Shown here: positions 54,752 to 64,000 of the stretch, piece after piece
Position numbering within the stretch: the first letter of the stretch is position 1
Layout: each line of letters begins with the position of its first letter
Origin: Exiguobacterium undae DSM 14481
GTDB lineage: Bacteria > Bacillota > Bacilli > Exiguobacteriales > Exiguobacteriaceae
DNA: 64,000 nucleotides
Reading direction: 5' to 3'
Assembly (NCBI RefSeq): GCF_000620805.1
Contig: NZ_KK211187.1
Location: 1,087,957 to 1,151,956 of the forward strand
Translations under genes and position numbers: made by a program
Notes under the pieces: model-generated
What the model saw: the letters and a program-made list of their open reading frames with translations, nothing else
What the model was told of the DNA's origin: nothing
The model's database searches: none

Positions 54752-56140
54752 ATGTTCAATGATCCAGTAATGCTCAGTCGATTGTTGACAGGGCTCACAT
54801 TAGCATTCCACATCATCTTTGCGACGATTGGGGTAGGGGTTCCATTGATGGTACTCGCAGCAGAGTACATCGGAATTAAACGAAAAGATTCAGACTATAT
54901 TCTTCTGGCTCGGCGCTGGACGCGCGGTTATATCGTAACAGTAGCAGTAGGTGTCGTGACCGGAACAGCAATCGGGTTGCAATTATCACTCTTATGGCCG
55001 TCCTTAATGCAGGTAGCCGGTCAAACGATTGCGTTGCCATTGTTCATGGAAACATTCGCATTTTTCTTTGAAGCGATTTTCCTCGGAATTTACCTGTACA
55101 CATGGGATCGATTTAAAAACCCGTGGTTACACTGGTTGATCGGGATTCCTGTCGTCATTGGTGCGACTTTGTCTGCCTTCTTCATTACGACAGTCAACTC
55201 GTTCATGAACTCACCGGAAGGTTTCAAAATCGTCAACGGGACGTTAACACAAATCGAACCGTTAAAAGCGATGTTCAATACAGCGACGCCGACAAAAGCA
55301 ACACACGTCATCGTCTCGGCATATTTGACAGTTGCCTTTATCTTGGCTGCAATTGCTGCCTTCCACCTATTACGGAAAAAAACATTGTCGGCAGCGGAAA
55401 CGGCTTATCATAAAAAAGCCCTTCGCTTAACAGTCATGGCCGGTTTGATCTTCGCCTTTTCGACAGCACTTGTCGGAGACTTTTCAGGTAAATATTTAGC
55501 GAAGTACCAGCCGGAAAAATTAGCAGCTGCAGAGTGGCATTTTGAAACGACAAGCGAAGCAGAATTAATCTTTGGTGGTATTTTAGATGAACAAGAAGAC
55601 GGCAGCTACGAAATCAAAGGCGCCATCAAGATTCCGTATGCACTATCGATTCTTGCAGGTGGAGCACCTGATACGGAAGTCATCGGATTAAACGAGTTCG
55701 CCAAAGAGGATCAGGCACCGCTGTTTGTCCACTACTTCTTCGACATCATGGTATCGATCGGAATGTATCTGGCGGCCATCTCGGCGCTGTTCGTCCTAGC
55801 GTTCCGTCTCAAGAAATTAAACCCGTACAATAAGTGGTTACTGCGCGGTATTTTCATCGGTGGACCACTTGCCATCGTCTCGATTGAAGCCGGTTGGATG
55901 TATGCGGAAATCGGACGCCAACCATGGACACTTTATGGTATTATGAGAACGGCTGATGCGGCGACGACGTCGACGGCTGTTGGACCAATGTTGATTTTAT
56001 TCAGCTTACTGTATCTGTTACTTGGAACGATCTGTACGGTCGTCTTGTTACGGATGTTTAAAAATAACCCTGTTGGCAAAGAACTTGCAGATGATCATCA
56101 TTCACGTGGTGAAGCGATGTTTGCCGACGACAATAAATAA
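54752..56140 (+). CDS. cydA: Cytochrome bd-type quinol oxidase subunit I (YthA-like)
   Basis: Integral membrane haem subunit of a bd-type terminal oxidase, 462 residues, about nine helices. Candidate haem ligands: His20 (LTLAFHII) and His185 (KATHVIVSAY); the quinol-binding part shows KLAAAEWHFETT and GRQPWTLYG. The Q loop is short. The N-terminus MLSRLLTGLTLAFHIIFATIGVG resembles Bacillus YthA more than CydA, and the partner resembles YthB, so I read this as the YthAB sub-type; a phylogeny is needed. AGAGGGGGC is the ribosome site. cydB follows after 12 bases. Confidence 0.9.
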   Translation: MFNDPVMLSRLLTGLTLAFHIIFATIGVGVPLMVLAAEYIGIKRKDSDYILLARRWTRGYIVTVAVGVVTGTAIGLQLSLLWPSLMQVAGQTIALPLFMETFAFFFEAIFLGIYLYTWDRFKNPWLHWLIGIPVVIGATLSAFFITTVNSFMNSPEGFKIVNGTLTQIEPLKAMFNTATPTKATHVIVSAYLTVAFILAAIAAFHLLRKKTLSAAETAYHKKALRLTVMAGLIFAFSTALVGDFSGKYLAKYQPEKLAAAEWHFETTSEAELIFGGILDEQEDGSYEIKGAIKIPYALSILAGGAPDTEVIGLNEFAKEDQAPLFVHYFFDIMVSIGMYLAAISALFVLAFRLKKLNPYNKWLLRGIFIGGPLAIVSIEAGWMYAEIGRQPWTLYGIMRTADAATTSTAVGPMLILFSLLYLLLGTICTVVLLRMFKNNPVGKELADDHHSRGEAMFADDNK

Positions 56141-56152
56141 GGAGGGAACGAG

Positions 56153-57175
56153 TTGGACATTCAAACACTTGGAATAACCGTACTTTGGACGTTCCTTTAT
56201 GGATATCTCATCGTTGCCTCAATTGACTTCGGTGCCGGTTTTTATGCGTTCTATTCAAAATATACAAAACGTGATCATCTGACGAACCGTCTGATCTTAC
56301 GTTATCTCTCTCCGGTCTGGGAAGTGACGAATGTCTTTTTCGTCTTCTTCTTTGTCGGACTCGTCGGATTCTTTCCGGATACGGCGTACTATTACGGAAC
56401 AGCGCTGCTCGTTCCGGCCTCAATCGTCTTAGTATTGATTGCGATTCGTGGTAGCTTTTATGCGTTTGCCAACTACGGATCAAACGACAGCATGTTCTAT
56501 ACGTTTTTATACGGTGCGACAGGATTATTGATTCCGGCAGCAATGTCAACGACCTTGACGATCAGTCAAGGTGGTTTCATTCGCAAGACAAATGAGACGG
56601 TGGAGTTCCTTGGGACAAAGTTGTTCACGAACTTTTATTCTTGGACAGTCGTTGCGCTCGCCATCGTTTCTGTCTTGTACATCAGTGCGATGTTCTTATT
56701 ATTCTACGCGGATAAAGCGAAAGATGAGAACGCGACTCCGCTCATTCGTAAATGGGCATTGTTCTGGAGCATTCCGACCATCGTTGTCTGTGCGTTAGTC
56801 TTCTTTGGTTTAAAAAATCAGGCAGCATGGCATTATGAGAACATTTTGAACGGAAACTGGTGGTGGTTCGCAGCAAGTTTCATCTTCTTCTGTGTTGCAG
56901 TCACACTTGTCTATTTGAAAAAGAACTACGGCATCGCCTTCATTGCCGTCATGGCACAATATGGCGTCGCTTGGTTCGGCTATGGTTATACGCACCTGCC
57001 GTATATCCTCTATCCGTACATCGATATCAATAAAGCCGTCGTAAATGAGACAATGGCGACCGCGCTTGTCGTCGTCTTTATCTTCGGACTGATGTTATTG
57101 ATTCCGGCCCTCTATTTGATCTTACGTTTATTCTTATTCGACAATGATTATGTCAGTGGGAAAAAATCAAAATGA
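56153..57175 (+). CDS. cydB: Cytochrome bd-type quinol oxidase subunit II (YthB-like)
   Basis: Partner subunit, 340 residues, about eight or nine helices. The opening FLYGYLIVASIDFGAGFYAFYSK carries the DFGAG signature, and YLSPVWEVTNVFFVFFFVGLVGFF continues the pattern of the YthB form, unlike CydB's usual GFDFGVG. AAGGAGGG precedes the TTG 56153 start codon (GAGTTGGAC), so this gene uses TTG. No cydCD assembly genes follow; a terminator does. Confidence 0.9.
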   Translation: MDIQTLGITVLWTFLYGYLIVASIDFGAGFYAFYSKYTKRDHLTNRLILRYLSPVWEVTNVFFVFFFVGLVGFFPDTAYYYGTALLVPASIVLVLIAIRGSFYAFANYGSNDSMFYTFLYGATGLLIPAAMSTTLTISQGGFIRKTNETVEFLGTKLFTNFYSWTVVALAIVSVLYISAMFLLFYADKAKDENATPLIRKWALFWSIPTIVVCALVFFGLKNQAAWHYENILNGNWWWFAASFIFFCVAVTLVYLKKNYGIAFIAVMAQYGVAWFGYGYTHLPYILYPYIDINKAVVNETMATALVVVFIFGLMLLIPALYLILRLFLFDNDYVSGKKSK

Positions 57176-57193
57176 GCAGGAAATGAGTGAACA

Positions 57194-57236
57194 GGAGATA
57201 TACAATCCGTTTCTGGATTGTATATCTTTTTTTGCC
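57194..57236 (+). terminator. Terminator after cydB
   Basis: AGATATACAATCC / GGATTGTATATCTTTTTTT, loop of six. Confidence 0.92.
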
Positions 57237-57270
57237 GTCTGGATCGCCTATAAAAAAAGTCGGAACGACG

Positions 57271-57299
57271 TTGTGAAAGCGTTCATAGTATTTTATAAA
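57271..57299 (+). promoter_or_regulatory. Promoter of ktrC with a cre-like sequence
   Basis: TTGTGA (57271-57276), 17-base spacer, TATAAA (57294-57299). TGAAAGCGTTCATA (57274-57287) matches the CcpA cre consensus at all but one fixed position. Confidence 0.6.
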
Positions 57300-57350
57300 T
57301 GAATCGGGTAAACTACTACTGAAGCAGAAACGTGAAGGAGAGTTGAAAAA

Positions 57351-58019
57351 ATGAATGGAGAATTTGCAGTAATCGGATTAGGACGGTTCGGGGGTTCCAT
57401 CGTCCGGGAGTTATCGAAAAATGGATACGACGTCCTGGCGATTGATTCAGATGAAGAACGCGTCAACGAATATATGGGGATTGCGACACATTCCGTTATC
57501 GCAGATACGACAGATGAGAACGTCCTAAAAAGCCTCGGTATCCGAAACTTTGATCATGTCATCGTAGCAATCGGAGAGAACATCCAGGCTTCGATTTTAA
57601 CGACCTTGATTTTAAAGGAGCTTGGTGTGCAGTCCATCACCGTCAAAGCAACGAACGACTACCATGAAAAGGTGTTACGAAAAATCGGGGCAGACTTCAT
57701 CGTCCATCCGGAGCGGGATATGGGTGTGCGGATTGCCAACGGATTGATGAGTTCAAACATCCTCGACTATCTCGACTTGTCGCAGGAATTCTCCATCGTT
57801 GAGATCAAAGTCAGCGATCGGATGGCAAACCAAACGTTGATTGATCTTGATTTACGCAGCAAGTACGGAGCAAATGTCGTGGCCATCAAGCGGGGAGAAA
57901 ACGTCATGATTTCCCTGCAGGCCGATGAGCTGATTGAAAAAGGAGATTACCTTGTCGTGATTGGCGAAAACGATGACTTGGATCGTCTCGAACGTGCCAT
58001 CCATAAAGTGAAAAACTAA
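57351..58019 (+). CDS. ktrC: Potassium uptake regulatory subunit KtrC/KtrA
   Basis: Cytoplasmic RCK protein (222 residues) that gates a Ktr K+ channel subunit. RCK_N begins FAVIGLGRFGGS (GLGRFGG at 9-15) and binds a nucleotide; the C-terminal RCK_C (about 140-222) binds c-di-AMP in relatives. The Ktr channel gene itself is not in this window. Gene position next to ykrA, rpoY and rnjA is that of ktrC (ykqB) in Bacillus, hence the symbol. AAGGAG precedes ATG 57351. Confidence 0.93.
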   Translation: MNGEFAVIGLGRFGGSIVRELSKNGYDVLAIDSDEERVNEYMGIATHSVIADTTDENVLKSLGIRNFDHVIVAIGENIQASILTTLILKELGVQSITVKATNDYHEKVLRKIGADFIVHPERDMGVRIANGLMSSNILDYLDLSQEFSIVEIKVSDRMANQTLIDLDLRSKYGANVVAIKRGENVMISLQADELIEKGDYLVVIGENDDLDRLERAIHKVKN

Positions 58020-58021
58020 AA

Positions 58022-58059
58022 ACAAAGGGAAGATCACGAAACCGTGATCTTCCCTTTAC
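58022..58059. terminator. Bidirectional terminator, ktrC / ykrA
   Basis: AAAGGGAAGATCACG / CGTGATCTTCCCTTT with a short loop. Confidence 0.88.
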
Positions 58060-58073
58060 TTGTCGCCAATGGA

Positions 58074-58850
58074 TTAAATTAGTTGGAATTCTTTTAATCC
58101 GTGAGCAATACCATCTTCTAAAATGTGTTTAGTGACGAAGTCGGCAGCTGCTTTCGTTTCGTCAAGACCGTTCCCCATCGCGATGCCCGTTCCGACATAA
58201 CGTAACATCTCCAAGTCATTTAAGGCATCACCAAACGCAAACGTATCTTCACGTCGTATGTTCGTCAGTTTTAAGAATTGTTTGATGCCGTCTGCTTTAG
58301 AGGAACCGACGTTGATGACATCCATCGCATTTGGATGCCAGCGGATGAAATCAAACGCTTGATAATTCTTGACATATTCCGCTTCTTCTTCCGCTGTACA
58401 ATAGACAAGGGTCTGGAAGACGTCGTGCGTCAAAAAAGGCTGTTCTTTAAATGAAGGGAGTGGGATATCAAGCCCTCCAAGAGATGCTTTCACTAGCTCA
58501 TCGGCAGGCTGCGTCGAGAAGCCCTGTTTTTCGCCTAAGTAGACGAGTGTATGTCCATTCTTCTGCGCTCGAGCCGTTAAGTGTTCAAGATCAGCAATCG
58601 GCTGAGGGCGTTTGTAGATGATTTCATTTTGATGGACGACGATTTGTCCGTTGTAACCAATGATGGTGTCGATATTCAGCAGTTCACGTACACCGGACAA
58701 CATAGCCGGTCCACGTCCTGTTGCGATGGCGACATAAACACCATTCGCTTGTAGTTGTTTGATCGCTTGTTTCGTTGACTCTGGAACGAAATGTCCATCG
58801 TGAAGTAAGGTTCCATCGATATCGAAAAAGACGACTTTCTGATTTGCCAT
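58074..58850 (-). CDS. HAD-superfamily hydrolase, Cof type (YkrA-like)
   Basis: A 258-residue HAD subfamily IIB phosphatase. Motif I is FFDIDGTLL (residues 8-16), motif II around AIATGRGPA, motif IV in TFAFGDALNDLEML; the C2 cap lies between. Bacillus YkrA lies at the same place beside rpoY-rnjA, so the name follows position; substrate not known. AAGGTGAAACC precedes ATG 58850, and the open frame to 58919 lies upstream of that site. It sits on the minus strand between ktrC and rpoY. Confidence 0.9.
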   Translation of the reverse strand: MANQKVVFFDIDGTLLHDGHFVPESTKQAIKQLQANGVYVAIATGRGPAMLSGVRELLNIDTIIGYNGQIVVHQNEIIYKRPQPIADLEHLTARAQKNGHTLVYLGEKQGFSTQPADELVKASLGGLDIPLPSFKEQPFLTHDVFQTLVYCTAEEEAEYVKNYQAFDFIRWHPNAMDVINVGSSKADGIKQFLKLTNIRREDTFAFGDALNDLEMLRYVGTGIAMGNGLDETKAAADFVTKHILEDGIAHGLKEFQLI

Positions 58851-59020
58851 GGTTTCACCTTCTCTTTTTAATTGGCTTTTCAGCCGGATACATGTGGAAT
58901 TATAGCACAGCGTTCCCATTTACGCAGAGCTTGGATGAGGAATAGGATGAAAAAATAGTAGGATATCGTGTATACTAATCTAAGGACAAAAAACAATGGA
59001 CTGATAAGGAGTTGCTAAAC

Positions 59021-59239
59021 ATGATTTTTAAAGTATTTTATCAACCGCTTCGTTCAGAAGCCCCGGTACGGGAACGAACAGAAGTGATGTACGTCGAAGG
59101 AGAGAACATTCGTGAAGTGCGAACAGCGATTGATCATCTCATCAAAGACATTAACGTCGAATTCATCCGCGAAGTCAGCGGAGAGTTTTTGGAATATGAA
59201 AAATTAAGCCCAGACTACAAGGTTGAAACGTTCGCATGA
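59021..59239 (+). CDS. rpoY: RNA polymerase epsilon subunit RpoY
   Basis: Small accessory RNA polymerase subunit (DUF1447), 72 residues. It starts MIFKVFYQP and continues with [13 protein letters not shown] and [14 protein letters not shown], the family pattern. AAGGAG is ten bases before ATG 59021. rnjA overlaps by four bases (ATGA), the fixed pairing in Bacillales. Confidence 0.95.
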   Translation: MIFKVFYQPLRSEAPVRERTEVMYVEGENIREVRTAIDHLIKDINVEFIREVSGEFLEYEKLSPDYKVETFA

Positions 59240-60903
59240 AGTTCGTTAAAAACCATCAAGCAGCCGTATTCGCACTCGGCGGTTTAGGAGAAATCGGGAA
59301 AAACACGTATGTCGTCCAATTTCAGGATGAGATCATCGTCATCGATGCTGGTGTCATGTTCCCGGAAGATGAATTACTTGGGATTGATTATGTCATTCCA
59401 GATTATACGTACTTGATCAAAAACAAAGAAAAAGTAAAAGGTGTCTTCATCACCCACGGTCACGAAGACCATATCGGTGGTCTGCCGTTCTTGTTGAAGC
59501 AGGTGAACTTACCGATCTACGCGGGGAAAATTGCGCTTGGTCTCATTAAAGTGAAGCTGGAAGAGCACGGTTTGTTGCGGAATGCAGAACTTCACGAAAT
59601 TGATGAAGATTCAATCATCAAATTCCGGAAGACGAGCATCTCGTTTTTCCGCACGACCCACTCGATTCCAAATTCATTTGGAGTCGTCGTCAAAACACCA
59701 CAAGGTAACATCGTTCATACCGGAGACTTTAAATTCGACTTTACGCCGGTTGGAGAACCAGCTGATCTGACGAAGATGGCTGAGCTTGGAAAAGAGGGTG
59801 TACTTTGTCTCTTGTCCGATTCGACGAATGCGGAGATCGAAGGCTTTACGATGAGCGAACGAGTCGTCGGGGATACGATTTCAAACATCTTCCGTAAAGC
59901 AGAGGGACGGATCATCTTTGCGACTTTTGCCTCGAATATCTACCGTCTGCAACAAGTCGTCAATGCATCGGTCGAAGCCGGCCGGAAAATCGTCGTCTTC
60001 GGACGCAGCATGGATAAAGTCATGATGATTGGTCAAGAGCTTGATTTTATCAAAGCGCCGAAAGGGACCATCATCGAACCGAATGAAATGAAACGATACA
60101 AAGCGAATGAATTGACGATTCTGTGTACAGGATCGCAAGGTGAGCCGATGGCGGCGCTCAGTCGAATCGCCAACGGAACGCACCGTCAAATTTCAATCAT
60201 TCCCGACGATTTGGTCATCTTCTCTTCGTCACCGATCCCAGGAAACGTCGTTTCGGTCGGGAAAACCATCAACCAGCTGTATAAAGCGGGTGCTGATGTC
60301 ATGTACGGCAAGTTAAACGATATCCATACGTCAGGTCACGGAAGCCAGCAGGAACAGTTGTTGATGCTCCGCCTGTTAAAACCGAAGTATTTCATGCCGA
60401 TCCACGGGGAATACCGGATGCTCAAAAAACATATGTCGCTTGCGATGGATGCAGGTGTTCCGGAAGAAAATTGTTTCGTCATGGATAATGGCGAAGTGTT
60501 GGCACTTGATGCCAATGCAGCAGCGATTACCGGGAAAATCCAAGCCAATGCTGTTTATGTAGATGGAAAAGGAATTGGAGATATTGGAAACATCGTCCTG
60601 CGTGATCGTCGTATTCTTTCAGAAGAAGGACTCGTCGTCGTCGTCGTGACACTCGATTCCAAAACGAATCGTCTCGTCTCCGGACCGGACATCATTTCAC
60701 GCGGATTCGTCTACATGCGTGAGTCCGGCAACTTGATCAAAGATGCCGAACGTCTCTTGAAACGGTCGCTTGAGCAATCTCTTGCGAATCGCAATACGAA
60801 ATGGACGGACATCAAACAAGTGATCAACGATACGCTGACACCTTATTTGACAGAAAAAACACAACGTCATCCAATGGTCATGCCGATCATCATGGAAGTG
60901 TGA
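59236..60903 (+). CDS. rnjA: Ribonuclease J1
   Basis: 5'-3' exo- and endoribonuclease of the metallo-beta-lactamase fold, 555 residues, central in mRNA turnover. HGHEDH (His74-His79) is the zinc motif, followed by HTGDFKFD and [11 protein letters not shown] (beta-CASP). The C-terminal domain ends in [14 protein letters not shown]. It overlaps rpoY and ends at a terminator. Confidence 0.98.
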   Translation: MKFVKNHQAAVFALGGLGEIGKNTYVVQFQDEIIVIDAGVMFPEDELLGIDYVIPDYTYLIKNKEKVKGVFITHGHEDHIGGLPFLLKQVNLPIYAGKIALGLIKVKLEEHGLLRNAELHEIDEDSIIKFRKTSISFFRTTHSIPNSFGVVVKTPQGNIVHTGDFKFDFTPVGEPADLTKMAELGKEGVLCLLSDSTNAEIEGFTMSERVVGDTISNIFRKAEGRIIFATFASNIYRLQQVVNASVEAGRKIVVFGRSMDKVMMIGQELDFIKAPKGTIIEPNEMKRYKANELTILCTGSQGEPMAALSRIANGTHRQISIIPDDLVIFSSSPIPGNVVSVGKTINQLYKAGADVMYGKLNDIHTSGHGSQQEQLLMLRLLKPKYFMPIHGEYRMLKKHMSLAMDAGVPEENCFVMDNGEVLALDANAAAITGKIQANAVYVDGKGIGDIGNIVLRDRRILSEEGLVVVVVTLDSKTNRLVSGPDIISRGFVYMRESGNLIKDAERLLKRSLEQSLANRNTKWTDIKQVINDTLTPYLTEKTQRHPMVMPIIMEV

Positions 60904-60905
60904 CG

Positions 60906-60946
60906 CCAAAAAAAGACATTCCCACATTGTGGGAATGTCTTTTTGT
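60906..60946. terminator. Bidirectional terminator, rnjA / def
   Basis: AAAAAGACATTCCCAC / GTGGGAATGTCTTTTT with a three-base loop. Confidence 0.92.
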
Positions 60947-60955
60947 ATGCGTTTC

Positions 60956-61495
60956 TCAGAGCGGTGAACCGTAATCCTTGAACGGCTCCTTGTCATCGAT
61001 TCGATCATAAAACATGATACCGTCCAAGTGATCGTATTCATGCTGACAGACGACGGCTTTTAATCCTTTTAATCTTAATTTTACAGGATTTCCGTTATGA
61101 TCGATCCCAGACAGGGTAATACGCATATAGCGCGGTACGTGCCCTTCGACTTCACGATCGACGGATAAACAGCCTTCGCCTCCGGCCAGATACGTTTGTT
61201 CTACGGAGTGACTGATGATTTTAGGATTGTAGATCCCGAACTCAAGTAAATCATCCCCGTCCTGTAAACGAACGGCGAACATCCGTTTATTGACGCCAAT
61301 CTGGGGAGCGGCTAATCCGATCCCGCTGCGCAAATCATATTTTTCAGCTAGTTCATCGTCTTGACTGTTGGACAAATATTCCATCATAAGACGCATCGTT
61401 TCTTTATCTTCCTCACTCAGTGGGAAGGTAACGTCGACAGATCGTTCGTGAAGCGAAGGTACGTCTTCCCGGACAATCTCATTCATGGTAATCAT
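60956..61495 (-). CDS. def: Peptide deformylase
   Basis: Metal enzyme that removes the formyl group from new proteins, 179 residues. All three motifs are intact: GIGLAAPQIG (58-67), EGCLS (Cys109) and HEYDH (152-156). The N-terminal insertion and length mark the longer Firmicute type 2 form. ATG 61495 follows AAGGGGTG; the earlier ATG in frame at 61513 lies before that site. Bacillus has defB (ykrB) at this place ahead of the pdh operon. Confidence 0.96.
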   Translation of the reverse strand: MITMNEIVREDVPSLHERSVDVTFPLSEEDKETMRLMMEYLSNSQDDELAEKYDLRSGIGLAAPQIGVNKRMFAVRLQDGDDLLEFGIYNPKIISHSVEQTYLAGGEGCLSVDREVEGHVPRYMRITLSGIDHNGNPVKLRLKGLKAVVCQHEYDHLDGIMFYDRIDDKEPFKDYGSPL

Positions 61496-61604
61496 GAACA
61501 GCACCCCTTTCATCTAAAAAAATTATAGCATAACAAGGGAGGAATATTAATAACTAACACAGGTGCCGATAGTTGAATAGTACAGAAGTAACAACGTTCT
61601 TAAA

Positions 61605-61622
61605 ATGTGATGGATTTCACAA
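61605..61622 (+). promoter_or_regulatory. Rex-like operator upstream of pdhA
   Basis: ATGTGAT-GGAT-TTCACAA matches TTGTGAA-N4-TTCACAA at 12 of 14 positions, with the right arm perfect. It lies 33 bases upstream of the -35 element. Confidence 0.5.
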
Positions 61623-61654
61623 GAGAGTTCGCTAAAAAAAATAAAACATTTCCT

Positions 61655-61684
61655 TTGATTTTATAGGTGTTACAGTTTTATACT
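61655..61684 (+). promoter_or_regulatory. Promoter of the pdh operon
   Basis: TTGATT (61655-61660), 18-base spacer, TATACT (61679-61684). Confidence 0.65.
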
Positions 61685-61864
61685 TGTAACGTAATGAACA
61701 AGACATGCATTCGTGTCTCGTCATGTTAATACAGTTTACTCAACTGGATAGGTACACAGATATATGTTCAAGAAAAGGTCATACGGGACTTCATTTTTTG
61801 AACACTATTCGTATGTGAGCAAATCAGTCAGAGGAATATTTCGCTGAGCACAGTGAAAGGATGA

Positions 61865-62956
<1,092 letters not shown>

Positions 62957-62959
62957 CCC

Positions 62960-63937
62960 ATGGCACAAATGACGATGATCCAAGCGATCACTGACGCAAT
63001 GCGCGTCGAGATGAAACGCGACGAGCAAGTTCTCTTGTTCGGTGAAGACGTCGGTAAAAACGGTGGGGTATTCCGTGCGACAGAAGGTCTTCAAGATGAA
63101 TTAGGCGAAGACCGTGTCTTCGATACACCACTTGCCGAGTCTGGTATCGGTGGTCTTGCAGTCGGATTCAGCTTGACTGGTTTCCGTCCAATCATGGAAA
63201 TCCAATTCTTCGGATTCGTATTCGAAGTATTTGATTCTGTAGCGGCACAACTCGCACGTTTACGTTACCGTTCAGGCGGCACGTACAGTGCACCTGTCAC
63301 AATCCGTTCACCATTCGGTGGCGGTGTTAAAACACCTGAGCTTCATGCAGATAACTTGGAAGGATTAATGGCTCAGTCACCAGGACTTAAAGTCGTCATC
63401 CCTTCAACTCCGTATGATGCAAAAGGTCTTTTGATCGCATCAATCCGCGACAACGATCCAGTTGTGTTCCTTGAGCACATGAAACTGTACCGTTCATTCC
63501 GCGGTGAAGTGCCAGAGGGCGATTACACGATCGAACTCGGAAAAGCAGACATCAAACGTGAAGGTACTGACGTGACGATCGTAACGTACGGTGCAATGGT
63601 TCACGCATCACTTAAAGCAGCTGAAGAGCTCGAAAAAGAAAACATCAGCGTTGAAATCATCGACTTGATGACAATCAGCCCGATTGACATCGACACAATC
63701 GTTGCATCAGTTAAGAAAACGAACCGTGTTGTCGTCGTTCAAGAAGCTCAGAAACAAGCAGGTGTGGCTGCAATGGTCGCAACTGAAATTCAAGAGCGCG
63801 CGATTCTTGATCTTGAAGCACCGATTCTTCGTGTAGCGGCTCCTGATACAATCTTCCCATTCGCACAAGGTGAAGATTCATGGCTCCCGGACCACAAAGA
63901 TATCGTTGAAAAAGTGAAAACAGTTTACAATTTCTAA
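62960..63937 (+). CDS. pdhB: Pyruvate dehydrogenase E1 beta subunit
   Basis: Second half of the E1 component, 325 residues. It opens [15 protein letters not shown] and contains [21 protein letters not shown] (active site side) and [29 protein letters not shown]. It pairs with PdhA as an alpha2-beta2 tetramer. AAAGGAG in the pdhA end is its ribosome site. A small hairpin follows before the window ends, where pdhC is expected. Confidence 0.97.
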   Translation: MAQMTMIQAITDAMRVEMKRDEQVLLFGEDVGKNGGVFRATEGLQDELGEDRVFDTPLAESGIGGLAVGFSLTGFRPIMEIQFFGFVFEVFDSVAAQLARLRYRSGGTYSAPVTIRSPFGGGVKTPELHADNLEGLMAQSPGLKVVIPSTPYDAKGLLIASIRDNDPVVFLEHMKLYRSFRGEVPEGDYTIELGKADIKREGTDVTIVTYGAMVHASLKAAEELEKENISVEIIDLMTISPIDIDTIVASVKKTNRVVVVQEAQKQAGVAAMVATEIQERAILDLEAPILRVAAPDTIFPFAQGEDSWLPDHKDIVEKVKTVYNF

Positions 63938-63952
63938 GCGTGAACCGGAAAA

Positions 63953-63976
63953 AAGGAGAGAGGCAATTCTCTCCTT
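63953..63976 (+). other. Hairpin between pdhB and the expected pdhC
   Basis: AAGGAGAG / CTCTCCTT with an eight-base loop, followed by GCTTCCG then TTTTA. No strong T-run, so it is more likely a processing or attenuation hairpin than a full terminator. Confidence 0.5.
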
Positions 63977-64000
63977 GCTTCCGTTTTAAAGATAACAATC

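Overview
The window reads as a chromosomal segment of a moderate-GC member of the Bacillales (Firmicutes). Evidence: strong AGGAGG-type ribosome sites with ATG, GTG and TTG starts, sigma-A promoters, T-box leaders, FapR operators, SpxH/Spx/MecA, RNase J1, RpoY and long Bacillus-like gene orders. Codon and base usage and the gene orders would suit Exiguobacterium, but that genus call is an inference from memory, not a search. I see no rRNA, tRNA, CRISPR array, insertion sequence or prophage; this is core chromosome throughout.

1-13450: tRNA thiolation and DNA-repair block in Bacillus 'yrr' order: cysteine desulfurase (partial), mnmA, TPR protein, (VOC protein on minus), recD2, then a T-box-controlled alaS-ireB-ruvX group, two tandem DUF1292 genes, mltG, O-methyltransferase, udk, greA, mtnN. 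The peptidase-U32 pair (yrrN/yrrO) that Bacillus subtilis has between the methyltransferase and udk is absent here.

13450-41000: a second block in Bacillus 'yja/yjb' order: FapR-controlled fabH-fabF, a free-standing oppA, a T-box-controlled trpS (minus), a small membrane protein, a second oppA, oppBCDF, an HD hydrolase, a small basic ORF, spx, mecA, a dehydrogenase, cardiolipin synthase, coiA, pepF, spxH, a CYTH protein, relQ, nadK, an RluD-type pseudouridine synthase, a RodA/FtsW protein and FapR-controlled fabI. It combines fatty-acid synthesis, peptide uptake, thiol stress and regulated proteolysis by ClpXP/ClpCP, and alarmone synthesis.

41000-57200: a less conserved stretch of lipid phosphatases, a DegV protein, BrnQ, two unknown minus-strand genes, acetyltransferase, hydrolase, CvfC-like HEAT protein, a BsuPI-domain lipoprotein next to nadE, a desaturase-like flavoprotein, BdbC, a CcpC-like LysR regulator overlapping dapL, and a cytochrome bd-type oxidase pair of the YthAB kind behind a Rex-like site.

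57200-64000: a third block in Bacillus 'ykq/ykr' order: ktrC, ykrA (minus), rpoY-rnjA, def (minus), pdhA-pdhB, the last operon continuing beyond the window. A Rex-like site lies upstream of pdhA.

No defence island or clearly undescribed system is visible. The best candidates for a second look are regulatory (CodY-like boxes at the three opp promoters and brnQ; Rex-like sites at cydA and pdhA), an SpxH without its usual Cys motif, the tandem DUF1292 pair, the unknown pair at 44788-46059, and small unknown ORFs at 26530, 39669 and 49078.
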